From: JBLNDG01 sp050261415
GTDB lineage: Bacteria > Bacillota > Clostridia > Lutisporales > Lutisporaceae
Direction of reading: 5' to 3'
Assembly (NCBI GenBank): GCA_050261415.1
Contig: JBLNDG010000105.1
Coordinates: 1 to 12,608, forward strand
DNA: 12,608 nt
The translations under genes were made by a program, and so were the position numbers. This document shows, in pieces, positions 6,895 through 12,608 of the stretch. The notes under the pieces are model-generated. The model made no database searches. It worked only from the letters and a program-made list of their open reading frames with translations, and had not been told where the DNA came from. Position 1 is the first letter of the stretch. Every line of letters begins with the position of its first letter.

Positions 6895-6922
6895 TTGAAC
6901 CCCTTTCGTTTTACCATAATAT
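6895..6922 (+). promoter_or_regulatory. Candidate promoter for the transposase remnant
   Basis: TTGAAC (6895-6900) and TAATAT (6917-6922) are separated by 16 nt and lie about 75 nt before the transposase remnant at 6996. It is probably the original IS promoter and would now transcribe only remnant sequence. Confidence 0.45.
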
Positions 6923-6995
6923 GCTTAATTATACTAGTTGAATATGGTACAATTAGAGTATCGAAAGCCTTGGAACTACGAAAGTTAAGAATGAT

Positions 6996-7187
6996 ATGCT
7001 AAAGAAAAATAGTGAACAAGTTGACATATTCAATCATATGATTTTTGAAAAATTGATTCCTAAGAACCATCTGCCGGTAAAGATAGATTCTATCACAGAT
7101 TTTTCGTTTGCATATGAGAAAGTTAAGGATAAATACAGTGATATCGGAAGAGGGTCAAAAGACTCTGTTGTATGGTATGTAACATAG
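6996..7187 (+). pseudogene. Truncated IS1182-like transposase (N-terminal fragment)
   Basis: The 63 codons resemble the N-terminus of IS1182-family (IS5-like DDE) transposases, which begin with a MLKKNxEQxDIFNHMIFEKLIP-like stretch and continue through LVKIDSITDFSF and a VKDKYS..GRGSKD segment. Full-length members run several hundred residues. Here similarity stops at about residue 57 (GRGSKDS), the sequence then diverges (VVWYVT) and reaches a stop. The catalytic DDE domain is missing entirely, so the gene cannot move. No good ribosome site precedes the ATG. What follows to 7330 is not recognisable as transposase in any frame, which indicates an internal deletion or recombination rather than one point mutation. 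Recognition is from memory of the family, without alignment. Confidence 0.72.
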
Positions 7188-7238
7188 TAAGGAAGGTAAA
7201 CCTGCTTTACCCTATGGGCATTGCTGTATCGTAAATAG

Positions 7239-7262
7239 AAAAAAGCTCCGGTAAGGGAGCTT
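7239..7262 (-). terminator. Terminator for the leftward oxidase operon
   Basis: The stem 7243-7249 (AAGCTCC) pairs with 7256-7262 (GGAGCTT) around a 6-nt loop. On the minus strand it is followed by six T residues (A-run 7239-7244). It lies about 125 nt after the stop of the 120-aa hypothetical and would end the transcript coming from the oxidase. Its position beside the transposase remnant means it could be an IS-derived hairpin now reused. Confidence 0.65.
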
Positions 7263-7283
7263 ACAGGTAGTTCGGAAAATTTA

Positions 7284-7341
7284 ATGTACTTGTTTGTTCT
7301 CTGAGTCTCGATAGCTCGTACTTTCAAGTTGACAAGTACAT
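7284..7341. repeat. 10-bp inverted repeat ATGTACTTGT / ACAAGTACAT
   Basis: The arms 7284-7293 and 7332-7341 are perfect reverse complements separated by 38 nt. They lie between the transposase remnant and the oxidase operon. They could be termini of a small deleted element or a long-loop RNA hairpin in the 3' region of the leftward transcript. No function is clear. Confidence 0.4.
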
Positions 7342-7387
7342 ATGCCAGCAGCCTGAGTTATACTAACACACAGGTGAAAAAAATTTT

Positions 7388-7750
7388 TTATGATACTTCA
7401 GCCTGCTCTGATAAATAAGAATCGAAAACCAGTATTACTTTCGAACCGGCTTTTATTATATTGTTCCGGTTATAGAACAGTACTACTCCATTGGTGGTAT
7501 GCTTACCATGTTTCGTTCTGATTGCTCCAAATTTAGCAAAGTTCGCGGGATAAAGCCTTTGTTTGGTAGTTTCATCTATAAGATAAGCATAGGAATTTTT
7601 CCGTAATTTATCTGGCCTTGAAAACCAGTATCTTATGTCAACGAGGCTTCCATCACCGCTTAGCTGCGCTTTTATTATAGTGATTCTTGCTTTTCTTAAT
7701 TTAAAGGTCAGCAAATACCATATTTTATATATCCAGAGTTTAATTTTCAT
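7388..7750 (-). CDS. Hypothetical protein in multicopper oxidase operon
   Basis: I do not recognise this 120-aa protein by name. The N-terminus (residues 1-27) mixes hydrophobic and aromatic residues with several lysines and arginines, and is not a clear signal peptide. From residue 28 the pattern is beta-rich: LVDIRYWFSRPD, SYAYLIDETTKQRLYPANFAKFG, then TTNGVVLFYNRN and GSKVILVFDSYL. This suggests a small beta-sandwich domain. The absence of cysteine and the presence of only two histidines argue against a copper-binding role of its own. Its ATG overlaps the stop of a 12-codon ORF as ATGA, and GGGTGA lies 7 nt upstream. It is the last gene of the leftward oxidase operon. A partner role for the oxidase is inferred only from position. 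Confidence 0.7.
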   Translation of the reverse strand: MKIKLWIYKIWYLLTFKLRKARITIIKAQLSGDGSLVDIRYWFSRPDKLRKNSYAYLIDETTKQRLYPANFAKFGAIRTKHGKHTTNGVVLFYNRNNIIKAGSKVILVFDSYLSEQAEVS

Positions 7751-7785
7751 TGAATATCACCCGCTGGTATAACAAAGTTAGTCAT
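7747..7785 (-). CDS. Possible 12-aa linker ORF joining the small ORF to the hypothetical
   Basis: ATG at 7785 overlaps the stop of the 37-codon ORF (ATGA), encodes MTNFVIPAGDIQ, and its TGA overlaps the ATG of the 120-aa gene (again ATGA). GAGAAGGA lies about 9 nt upstream of its start. The two-fold overlap suggests translational coupling, but a 12-residue product may have no function itself, and the arrangement could be chance. Confidence 0.3.
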   Translation of the reverse strand: MTNFVIPAGDIQ

Positions 7786-7895
7786 ATACACCAATCCTTC
7801 TCAGGCTCTTTTATAATATCCTTGATTGCCTCAACCAAGTTTTCCAAATCCTTGCTAACGAAGTCCGAAGACCAAATGGTCACCAACACTATCAT
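7782..7895 (-). CDS. Small ORF, 37 aa, after the multicopper oxidase
   Basis: ATG at 7895 lies 2 nt after the oxidase stop codon. The product begins MIVLVTIWSS and continues with an amphipathic, charged helix-like stretch, DLENLVEAIKDIIKEPEKDW, ending in CI. The composition looks like real protein rather than random translation, and the frame is closed by a stop just before the ATG. There is no clear ribosome site, so it may depend on ribosomes finishing the oxidase. An alternative is that it is the remnant of a longer gene fused or shifted out of frame. Its stop overlaps the next start as ATGA. No homologue is recognised. Confidence 0.42.
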   Translation of the reverse strand: MIVLVTIWSSDFVSKDLENLVEAIKDIIKEPEKDWCI

Positions 7896-7897
7896 CG

Positions 7898-9373
7898 CTA
7901 TTGTTTATCATAATCTTCATCGTCGTAATCCTGATTACAACATGAGTCATTACTGTTGGGTAGCGGTTCATCAGTTTGGATGAATGTCAGCTGCCCACCG
8001 GGATATATGCTTGCGCTTTCGCTAATTATAGTATTTGTGACTTTATAATCGTCATGATTGTGCATAGGATAAAACTGAGGGAAGAACCTATCGACACCTT
8101 GTGTTCCATCACAAATATCGACATAATTTACTGTTGTGGGATTCGGACATACAACCGGCTCAACAGGAATTTTTGCAATTGTTAGATTTTCCAACTGGGA
8201 GCAAAGTGAAGGAAAACCATCCTGTCCGTTAACGATGTATTCTCTATAAACCGGTCGTTTGTCATCAGCCGTCAGAAGAAGGTCATAGGTTTCGCCCGAT
8301 GCCACATTGACTGTAAAGCCTATTGCCTGAGCTTCATGGCTGTTCAGTTCAAGTGCTTCAGCTATCTTCAGGAAGGGACTGGGGTGAGCATCTTTACCGA
8401 CTATAGTAAAATGCCATCCGTGAATATGCCATGGAACAGGCTGATACCCGAGATTAATCATTCTTAAAAGGAATTTTTGTCCTGTATTAACATGAACATA
8501 AGATTCATAGTTTATTTGCGCAAGATCCGGATCGCTGCCGGTCGGAGGTGTCTGGGGATGCGGAAGCAGTGTATCAGGGAAGACCCGGCCGTTAACAAGC
8601 CAGAAATCGGGTTTGTAATTAGCTGCTTTAAAAGGTATCCCCTGTCTTACAGCATTATGCCACACTGAATCAATGTCTGACAGCAACATGACATATTCCT
8701 TATCGAAGAATGTATTTGCATTATTGTACGCAAAGTTCCTATTTGTTGCTGTCTTAGGTATATGCTGAAGTTTTTTGCCGTGAAGCCTCCAGTTACCCCT
8801 TTTATCCTGAGTTATTCCCGCATTACTAAGGCTTTTTTTAGACGGATAAACTATTAACGCTCCGTACATGCCCATCTGAACGTGCTCAGACGCTTCTACA
8901 TGACAGTGATACATCATAGTGCCGGGACTTTCAGGCATGAAGAAGTAAGTGGCTACCGGAGGAGGCGCATTGAAGTCCATCCACATAGGAACACCAAAGG
9001 AAGCTTCAGGGAAACCATCCAACTGTGTTGCAACGTGTGCCCCGTGCATGTGCACCGTATGGGGGTCCGTAATACCTGCAACAGGCATTCCAAGGTTGAT
9101 GAGAGTAATATAAATGTAATCTCTTTCTTCTGCCCAAATAATCGGCGAAGGAAGTGTCGCAGTGCTGGTCATTGCCTTCATTTTGGGCCAATTTTCGGAA
9201 TTTGTCCAGTCCAGGTCAGGATTAACTATTTTTTCATCTACCTTGAAAAGCCCCCCAACAAAGCCAAAAATATATACATCCTGGAGCGGATCAGGTGGAG
9301 TGCAAGGAACATTCGTTCGACTAAGATTTGTAAAGCCGTCTGTTGCAAGCAAAACATAGTGTCTAACAGCCAT
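7898..9373 (-). CDS. Multicopper oxidase with type 1 site in the N-terminal domain
   Basis: This 491-aa enzyme has two cupredoxin domains and a complete set of copper ligands. Multicopper oxidases oxidise phenols or metal ions and reduce O2 to water. Type 2/3 histidines pair up as H108/H110, H156/H158, H316/H318 and H438/H440. The type 1 ligands all lie in the first domain: H105, C157, H164 and probably M169 (YHCHVEASEHVQMGM). In the C-terminal domain the equivalent positions are V313 and N439, so no type 1 copper can bind there. No signal peptide is present; the tail (472-491) is acidic with a CC pair. AAGGAG lies 8 nt before the ATG. Absence of a leader, as in the spore-coat laccase CotA, makes a spore-coat role possible, but this is inference. 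Confidence 0.9.
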   Translation of the reverse strand: MAVRHYVLLATDGFTNLSRTNVPCTPPDPLQDVYIFGFVGGLFKVDEKIVNPDLDWTNSENWPKMKAMTSTATLPSPIIWAEERDYIYITLINLGMPVAGITDPHTVHMHGAHVATQLDGFPEASFGVPMWMDFNAPPPVATYFFMPESPGTMMYHCHVEASEHVQMGMYGALIVYPSKKSLSNAGITQDKRGNWRLHGKKLQHIPKTATNRNFAYNNANTFFDKEYVMLLSDIDSVWHNAVRQGIPFKAANYKPDFWLVNGRVFPDTLLPHPQTPPTGSDPDLAQINYESYVHVNTGQKFLLRMINLGYQPVPWHIHGWHFTIVGKDAHPSPFLKIAEALELNSHEAQAIGFTVNVASGETYDLLLTADDKRPVYREYIVNGQDGFPSLCSQLENLTIAKIPVEPVVCPNPTTVNYVDICDGTQGVDRFFPQFYPMHNHDDYKVTNTIISESASIYPGGQLTFIQTDEPLPNSNDSCCNQDYDDEDYDKQ

Positions 9374-9399
9374 ATTTTCAACTCCTTAATTAAAATATT

Positions 9400-9496
9400 T
9401 TGCTCCTATAACACTATATGCATTATGGACAAGGAGGTGACCAATTATTTAGGAGCAATACTCAAATACTGAATAGCCTTGTGTCTGGCTCCTATA
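9400..9496. promoter_or_regulatory. Three copies of a GCTCCTA motif upstream of the oxidase
   Basis: TTGCTCCTATA (9400-9410) recurs as GGCTCCTATA (9487-9496) and in inverted form as TAGGAGCAA (9450-9458). The 9400 and 9450 copies form a perfect 9-bp inverted repeat with a 41-nt gap. All lie between the oxidase start and the permease terminator, where the oxidase promoter must be. They may be operator sites. A partial match to a sigma-K type -10 (GCATATAGTG on the minus strand, near 9413-9422) is too weak to call. Confidence 0.42.
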
Positions 9497-9513
9497 TTAC
9501 TGATGATGCAGAT

Positions 9514-9552
9514 AAAAAACCTCGCAACTTATAATCAAAGTTGCGAGGTTTT
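9514..9552 (-). terminator. Strong terminator after the APC permease
   Basis: A perfect 15-bp stem pairs 9516-9530 with 9538-9552 around a 7-nt loop. On the minus strand it is followed by six T residues. It begins 12 nt after the permease stop codon and separates the permease from the oxidase operon. Confidence 0.92.
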
Positions 9553-9564
9553 GATTAGCTGTGT

Positions 9565-11049
9565 TTAAAGTATAAATCCAGCTGCGAATATAAGCAATGC
9601 TAATGCGAATGCACCATAAGCTCCAATTCTCCATCTCTTGTACTGCTTGTCCAATGCAGCCTTTTCTTCCGGAGTCGGAGGAGTGGTCTGCAATGTGAGC
9701 AGTTCCAAATCGACAGCTTCCTGTGGAATTGGTCTCTTTCTTACAAAGAGGAAGTAATAGCCCAAGCATATTACTGACAATATAATGTTGTATGGAAGAG
9801 CGCTCCAATCTACAGCAAGAATCATCAGTCCTATATATGTTACGATGCTGAAGTAAGCACCGAAGATACCAAATGGTACTTTGTACGGTCTTTCAAGGTT
9901 TGGTTCCTTCTTATAAAGCATGATATAAGAAATGTAACCGATAATGTATGCGATCATTTGAGAGAATGCGCACATTGCAGCAATGATGGCGATAGAACCG
10001 GTTGCTATCAGAAGTACAGCTACAATACCTACTGTTATCAATGCAATATGAGGGCTCTTAAACTTCGGATGAATTTTCCCGAATACCTGAGGGAAGCAAC
10101 CGTCCTGGGCCATAATGTACATATATCTTGCGGGACCGGCGATACATGGGTTCATTGTGGAGAAGTCACCGCCGAAGGTAATTCCCAGACATAATACTAT
10201 GAACGGGATTCCAACGATGCCGGCTAGCTGCATGGCTTCTGCAAATGGAGCTGTTGCTGTTGCCAGCATAGCCTGGTCAGCTAATGGAGTAAGTCCTACT
10301 AAGAACCACTGGAACAATGCGTTTACTGCAAATACGATAAATGGAGAAATAACTAACGCACGAGGAATTGTAATCTGTGGGAACTTAACTTCTGCGCCCA
10401 TACCTACAACAGTCTCGAACCCTGCAAAGCACCACCATACCATAACTATAACCTTTGCAAAGGCAGTGACTTCATGGGGTATTCCCTGAAACAGCGGAAC
10501 GAAGTTTTCAAACTGCATATTTTTGATTACCATTCCGAACCATACGAGAGATGCTCCCCAGAAGAAATACATGAAAGCGTTTTGCCATTTTCCGGCAAAT
10601 TCAATACCCCTGTAATTTATTACAACGAAGAAGATCATCATGATACTAGCTAAGATTCTGTTGTCTAATTGATAATCAACTCCCAAAGCTTTTAGCAACC
10701 AGCCGAAATAGTTTGCGAAGGCCAAAGCTTCAGAACCTCCGATACCGATTTGAGCGATTGTGTAATGCCAACTGCAGAAAACGGCTGTAGGATAGTTAAT
10801 TGCACGCCTAGCATATGCGTACGTACCGCCTGCCAAAGGAAGAGTTGCTCCCAACTCGCCATAAATTGCAGCGGGCCACAGTACCAACAGGAAGGCTAAA
10901 ATAGTTGCCCAAATAACCGAACTTCCCATTACACCTACCTGAGAGGAACCAACTGTGAACAGACCTACACCGATTACAGCACCGGCTGTGATGGTGACGC
11001 ACTCGGGCAATCCAAGGGCACGAGTCAATTGCTTGTCAGAGACACTCAT
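9565..11049 (-). CDS. APC-family amino acid permease
   Basis: This 494-aa integral membrane protein belongs to the amino acid/polyamine/organocation superfamily, secondary transporters in the cytoplasmic membrane. Family marks are the unwound first helix GAVIGVGLF (23-31), GELGATLPLAGGTYAYARRA (64-82), FAGFETVVGMGAEVKFP (208-224), and AGPARYMYIMAQDGCFPQVFGKIHP (304-328). Conserved ERPYKVPFG lies near residues 386-394. About twelve hydrophobic segments are seen, then a charged loop (436-472) and one further hydrophobic segment at the C-terminus, which may give a thirteenth helix. The substrate cannot be assigned. AGGAGG lies 7 nt before the ATG. A divergent AraC-type regulator shares the 326-nt upstream region and may control it. 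A strong terminator makes it a single-gene unit. Confidence 0.91.
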   Translation of the reverse strand: MSVSDKQLTRALGLPECVTITAGAVIGVGLFTVGSSQVGVMGSSVIWATILAFLLVLWPAAIYGELGATLPLAGGTYAYARRAINYPTAVFCSWHYTIAQIGIGGSEALAFANYFGWLLKALGVDYQLDNRILASIMMIFFVVINYRGIEFAGKWQNAFMYFFWGASLVWFGMVIKNMQFENFVPLFQGIPHEVTAFAKVIVMVWWCFAGFETVVGMGAEVKFPQITIPRALVISPFIVFAVNALFQWFLVGLTPLADQAMLATATAPFAEAMQLAGIVGIPFIVLCLGITFGGDFSTMNPCIAGPARYMYIMAQDGCFPQVFGKIHPKFKSPHIALITVGIVAVLLIATGSIAIIAAMCAFSQMIAYIIGYISYIMLYKKEPNLERPYKVPFGIFGAYFSIVTYIGLMILAVDWSALPYNIILSVICLGYYFLFVRKRPIPQEAVDLELLTLQTTPPTPEEKAALDKQYKRWRIGAYGAFALALLIFAAGFIL

Positions 11050-11062
11050 TTTCCTACCTCCT

Positions 11063-11375
11063 AATTTAATAAAATAGATATGATTGAGTTCATAAAAATA
11101 AATTTACATAGAAATTCATTTTTATGAAAAATATAGATTTTTTTAATGGGATATAGAAAAAAATTTACGTCATTATTTGCAATTTTCTGTCACATCTCCT
11201 GCTGTTTTAATTATACTCTAGGCTATATTTGCCTCACTAGGATAAATAAGAAATTGAATAATTTTTTTTTCAATGATAAACTGAAAGTGAAAATAAAATT
11301 ATTCCGATTTGTACTAGCGAGTGACAAAACGCTGGTTTAATATAGAAAAATTGTAAAAAGGAGCGGTAAAAGTAT
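11063..11375. other. Divergent intergenic region between permease and AraC-type regulator
   Basis: This AT-rich stretch holds no gene. It contains a perfect 11-bp inverted repeat at 11089-11128 on the permease side and a possible -10 TATACT at 11212-11217 on the regulator side without a convincing -35. It also holds a small inverted repeat around a T-run at 11253-11274 and a hairpin at 11314-11335 (CTAGCG/CGCTGG). No permease promoter matches consensus well. Confidence 0.45.
11089..11128. repeat. 11-bp inverted repeat upstream of the permease (possible operator)
   Basis: TTCATAAAAAT (11089-11099) and ATTTTTATGAA (11118-11128) are exact reverse complements with an 18-nt gap. They lie 40-79 nt upstream of the permease ATG and about 250 nt from the regulator start. 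They could be a regulator binding site or a leader hairpin in the permease mRNA. The AT-rich background raises the chance of coincidence. Confidence 0.42.
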
Positions 11376-12272
11376 ATGTCATACTTTATTAGTGACAGGC
11401 AATATTTGGCCTCAGATAGAAGAAAAGCTAAATATGTTCCTTACAAAGTCTCCCTGGATTCATGTACGCGCCAGGAATCGGATGTCACATTCGGACATCC
11501 TCTCTACACTTTTATTGCAGACTTTTTAGAAATTTCACCCAATTTCACTGGTACATCAGGGTCTAAGGTAGACTTCCCGATTATTCCGGATGGATGTGTT
11601 TCCATTATTATGATTCTCAGTGAAAGTGAAACTCGTGCATATTTATGCGGAGTCATTGACGAAATTCATAAAATTACACTACATGAAAATGAGATTGCCT
11701 TTATAGCCCGTTACCTTCCCAGCGGAGTCCGCCCTTTTTTGAGGGAGCCGATAAGTACCTATACAAACCGTTCCTGCCCTTTGTCGGAAGTGTTCTCTAA
11801 TTATAGTTTCCTTCTTTCTGCTTTCGGTAAGGCTACGGTATTTTCAGAACGGCTGCTTGCCTTTTCCAAAGTTATGCGTCCACAGTACCTTGATAGAAGG
11901 GAAGCACATTACTTGCTGAACTTTTGTGTAGATAAAATATACGACCGGAAAGGAAACATAAAAATCTCCGAACTTTCTAAAGAGGCCGGATTTAGCGAGC
12001 GTTATATAGGAAAATTATTTGACCAGTGGGTGGGAATATCCCCCAAGCTATACGCAGAAATCATGCGGTTTCAATTTTCTCTTGAAAAGCTGGAACGGAT
12101 TGAAATCAAGTCCGGTGAAATTTTATTGGATATAGCACTTGATAGCGGATTCTTTGATCATGCACATATGAACCGGTGCTATCAACGTTTTTTGCATTGT
12201 ACAACCGGAGCGCTGAGCAGATCCGGGTTTAACGGGTTGGACTTATCCAACGCTCCAAGTCTAATAGCATAA
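11376..12272 (+). CDS. AraC-family transcriptional regulator with DUF6597-like N-terminus
   Basis: This 298-aa protein has an N-terminal sensor-like region (about 30-165) containing IIPDGCVSIIMIL (69-81), a pattern typical of the DUF6597-type AraC regulators. It is followed by an AraC helix-turn-helix domain (about 195-285). The first recognition unit is KISELSKEAGFSERYIGKLF and the second lies around ILLDIALDSGFFDHAHMNRCYQRF. AAAAGGAG precedes the ATG by 12 nt, slightly long but the only site present. It is divergent to the permease and 70 nt upstream of the FGGY kinase on the same strand. The likely target is therefore the kinase operon, the permease, or both; this is inferred from position. 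A small hairpin at 12291-12305 lies in the gap to the kinase and lacks a U-tract, so read-through is expected. Confidence 0.85.
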   Translation: MSYFISDRQYLASDRRKAKYVPYKVSLDSCTRQESDVTFGHPLYTFIADFLEISPNFTGTSGSKVDFPIIPDGCVSIIMILSESETRAYLCGVIDEIHKITLHENEIAFIARYLPSGVRPFLREPISTYTNRSCPLSEVFSNYSFLLSAFGKATVFSERLLAFSKVMRPQYLDRREAHYLLNFCVDKIYDRKGNIKISELSKEAGFSERYIGKLFDQWVGISPKLYAEIMRFQFSLEKLERIEIKSGEILLDIALDSGFFDHAHMNRCYQRFLHCTTGALSRSGFNGLDLSNAPSLIA

Positions 12273-12342
12273 GGCATTATCTGTGATTGCATCATCTTGG
12301 ATGATTACAATATATTAAAATAATTTCAAAGGAGGGATTGGC

Positions 12343-12608
12343 GTGGCCAAAAGGTTTTATTTAGGTCTTGACCAAGGCACTACAAGTACCACTGCCTTGC
12401 TCTTAGATTCCAAATGGAACGTTGCAGCTAGAGGAAATAAAGCGCACACACAATACTATCCAAAGCCCGGATGGATCGAGCATGATCCTATGGAAATTTG
12501 GAGAGCTATTTTAGATTCCATACATATGGCTATGACCGAGGCCGGTGCAAAACCCGAAGAAATTGCCTGCATTGGTCTTGATAATCAAGGGGAAACCGTA
12601 GTCGTATG
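12343..12608 (+). CDS. FGGY-family carbohydrate kinase, glycerol kinase-like (3' end outside window)
   Basis: Only the first 88 codons are present. The start is GTG at 12343, with GGAGGG six bases upstream. The protein begins MAKRFYLGLDQGTTSTTALL, the phosphate-1 loop of FGGY kinases, and continues YYPKPGWIEHDPMEIW, as in glycerol kinases. These enzymes phosphorylate polyols or sugars with ATP in the cytosol. At the substrate site, glycerol kinase GlpK has NQRET, in which arginine and glutamate hold glycerol. Here residues 81-85 read NQGET, so the arginine is replaced by G83 while E84 is kept. That makes glycerol a doubtful substrate; another polyol or ketose is possible. Being behind an AraC-type regulator fits an inducible catabolic operon. 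Confidence 0.85.
   Translation, partial: MAKRFYLGLDQGTTSTTALLLDSKWNVAARGNKAHTQYYPKPGWIEHDPMEIWRAILDSIHMAMTEAGAKPEEIACIGLDNQGETVVV

Noticed and set aside
7034..7327. 97-codon minus-strand ORF opposite the transposase remnant
   Set aside because: It is antisense to recognisable transposase sequence, crosses a terminator hairpin and has no ribosome site.
8882..9472. 196-codon + strand ORF opposite the oxidase
   Set aside because: It is a mirror frame of a well-supported enzyme with full copper motifs. Its composition (many Arg, His, Cys) is typical of shadow frames.
9425..9472. 15-codon + strand ORF beginning MDKEVTNYLG near an AGGAGGTGA sequence
   Set aside because: The AGGAGG lies inside the ORF, not upstream, the peptide is very short, and the region is better explained as the oxidase control region.
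12287..12310. Terminator between the AraC-type regulator and the FGGY kinase
   Set aside because: The ATCATC-TTG-GATGAT hairpin is short and lacks a following T-run; it is at most a weak structure or a binding site.
1..12608. CRISPR array, toxin-antitoxin pair, defence island or prophage
   Set aside because: There are no regularly spaced short repeats with spacers, no recognisable effector, toxin, integrase or phage structural genes. The only tandem repeat is the RNA pair at 8-270.

Overview
The window looks like the chromosome of a low-GC Gram-positive anaerobe of the class Clostridia. It is AT-rich, nearly every gene has a strong AGGAGG-type ribosome binding site a few bases before its start, terminators are U-tailed hairpins, and the proteins (DUF362-ferredoxin, class II aldolase, beta-phosphoglucomutase, AraC regulators, an IS1182-like transposase remnant) are typical of that group. 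No rRNA, tRNA, CRISPR array or phage module is visible. The genus cannot be read from the sequence alone.

Layout. Positions 8-270 hold two tandem copies of a structured RNA of about 114 nt with a strong terminator between them. Compensatory base changes between the copies support the fold, and the family is not recognised. Next comes a rightward cluster: a zinc-dependent phospholipase C-like protein, an EamA-type exporter and a family-4-like uracil-DNA glycosylase without the usual Fe-S cysteines, closed by a terminator at about 2650-2676. A second rightward pair follows: a DUF362/ferredoxin protein and a class II aldolase. The aldolase converges on pgmB (beta-phosphoglucomutase), and their 3' ends overlap by 43 bp. 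Upstream of pgmB lies a leftward AraC regulator with its own terminator.

Positions 6595-7387 are non-coding debris: a GGGGACGGTTCC-type repeat remnant, a good promoter, and the first 60 or so codons of an IS1182-like transposase. From 9373 leftward there is a multicopper oxidase operon. The oxidase is followed by a small overlooked ORF, a 12-codon linker ORF and a 120-aa hypothetical, joined by two ATGA stop/start overlaps and ending at a hairpin terminator. The oxidase has no signal peptide and carries all its type 1 copper ligands in the N-terminal domain. An APC-family amino acid permease lies upstream with its own terminator. A divergent AraC-type regulator is followed by an FGGY kinase that runs off the right edge. 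The kinase is glycerol-kinase-like but has glycine where glycerol kinases have their substrate-binding arginine.

Most genes are ordinary metabolic or housekeeping functions in short operons. The parts most worth following up are the tandem RNA, the oxidase operon with its small ORFs and repeated upstream motif, and the altered substrate site of the kinase. I see no complete new defence or mobile system.
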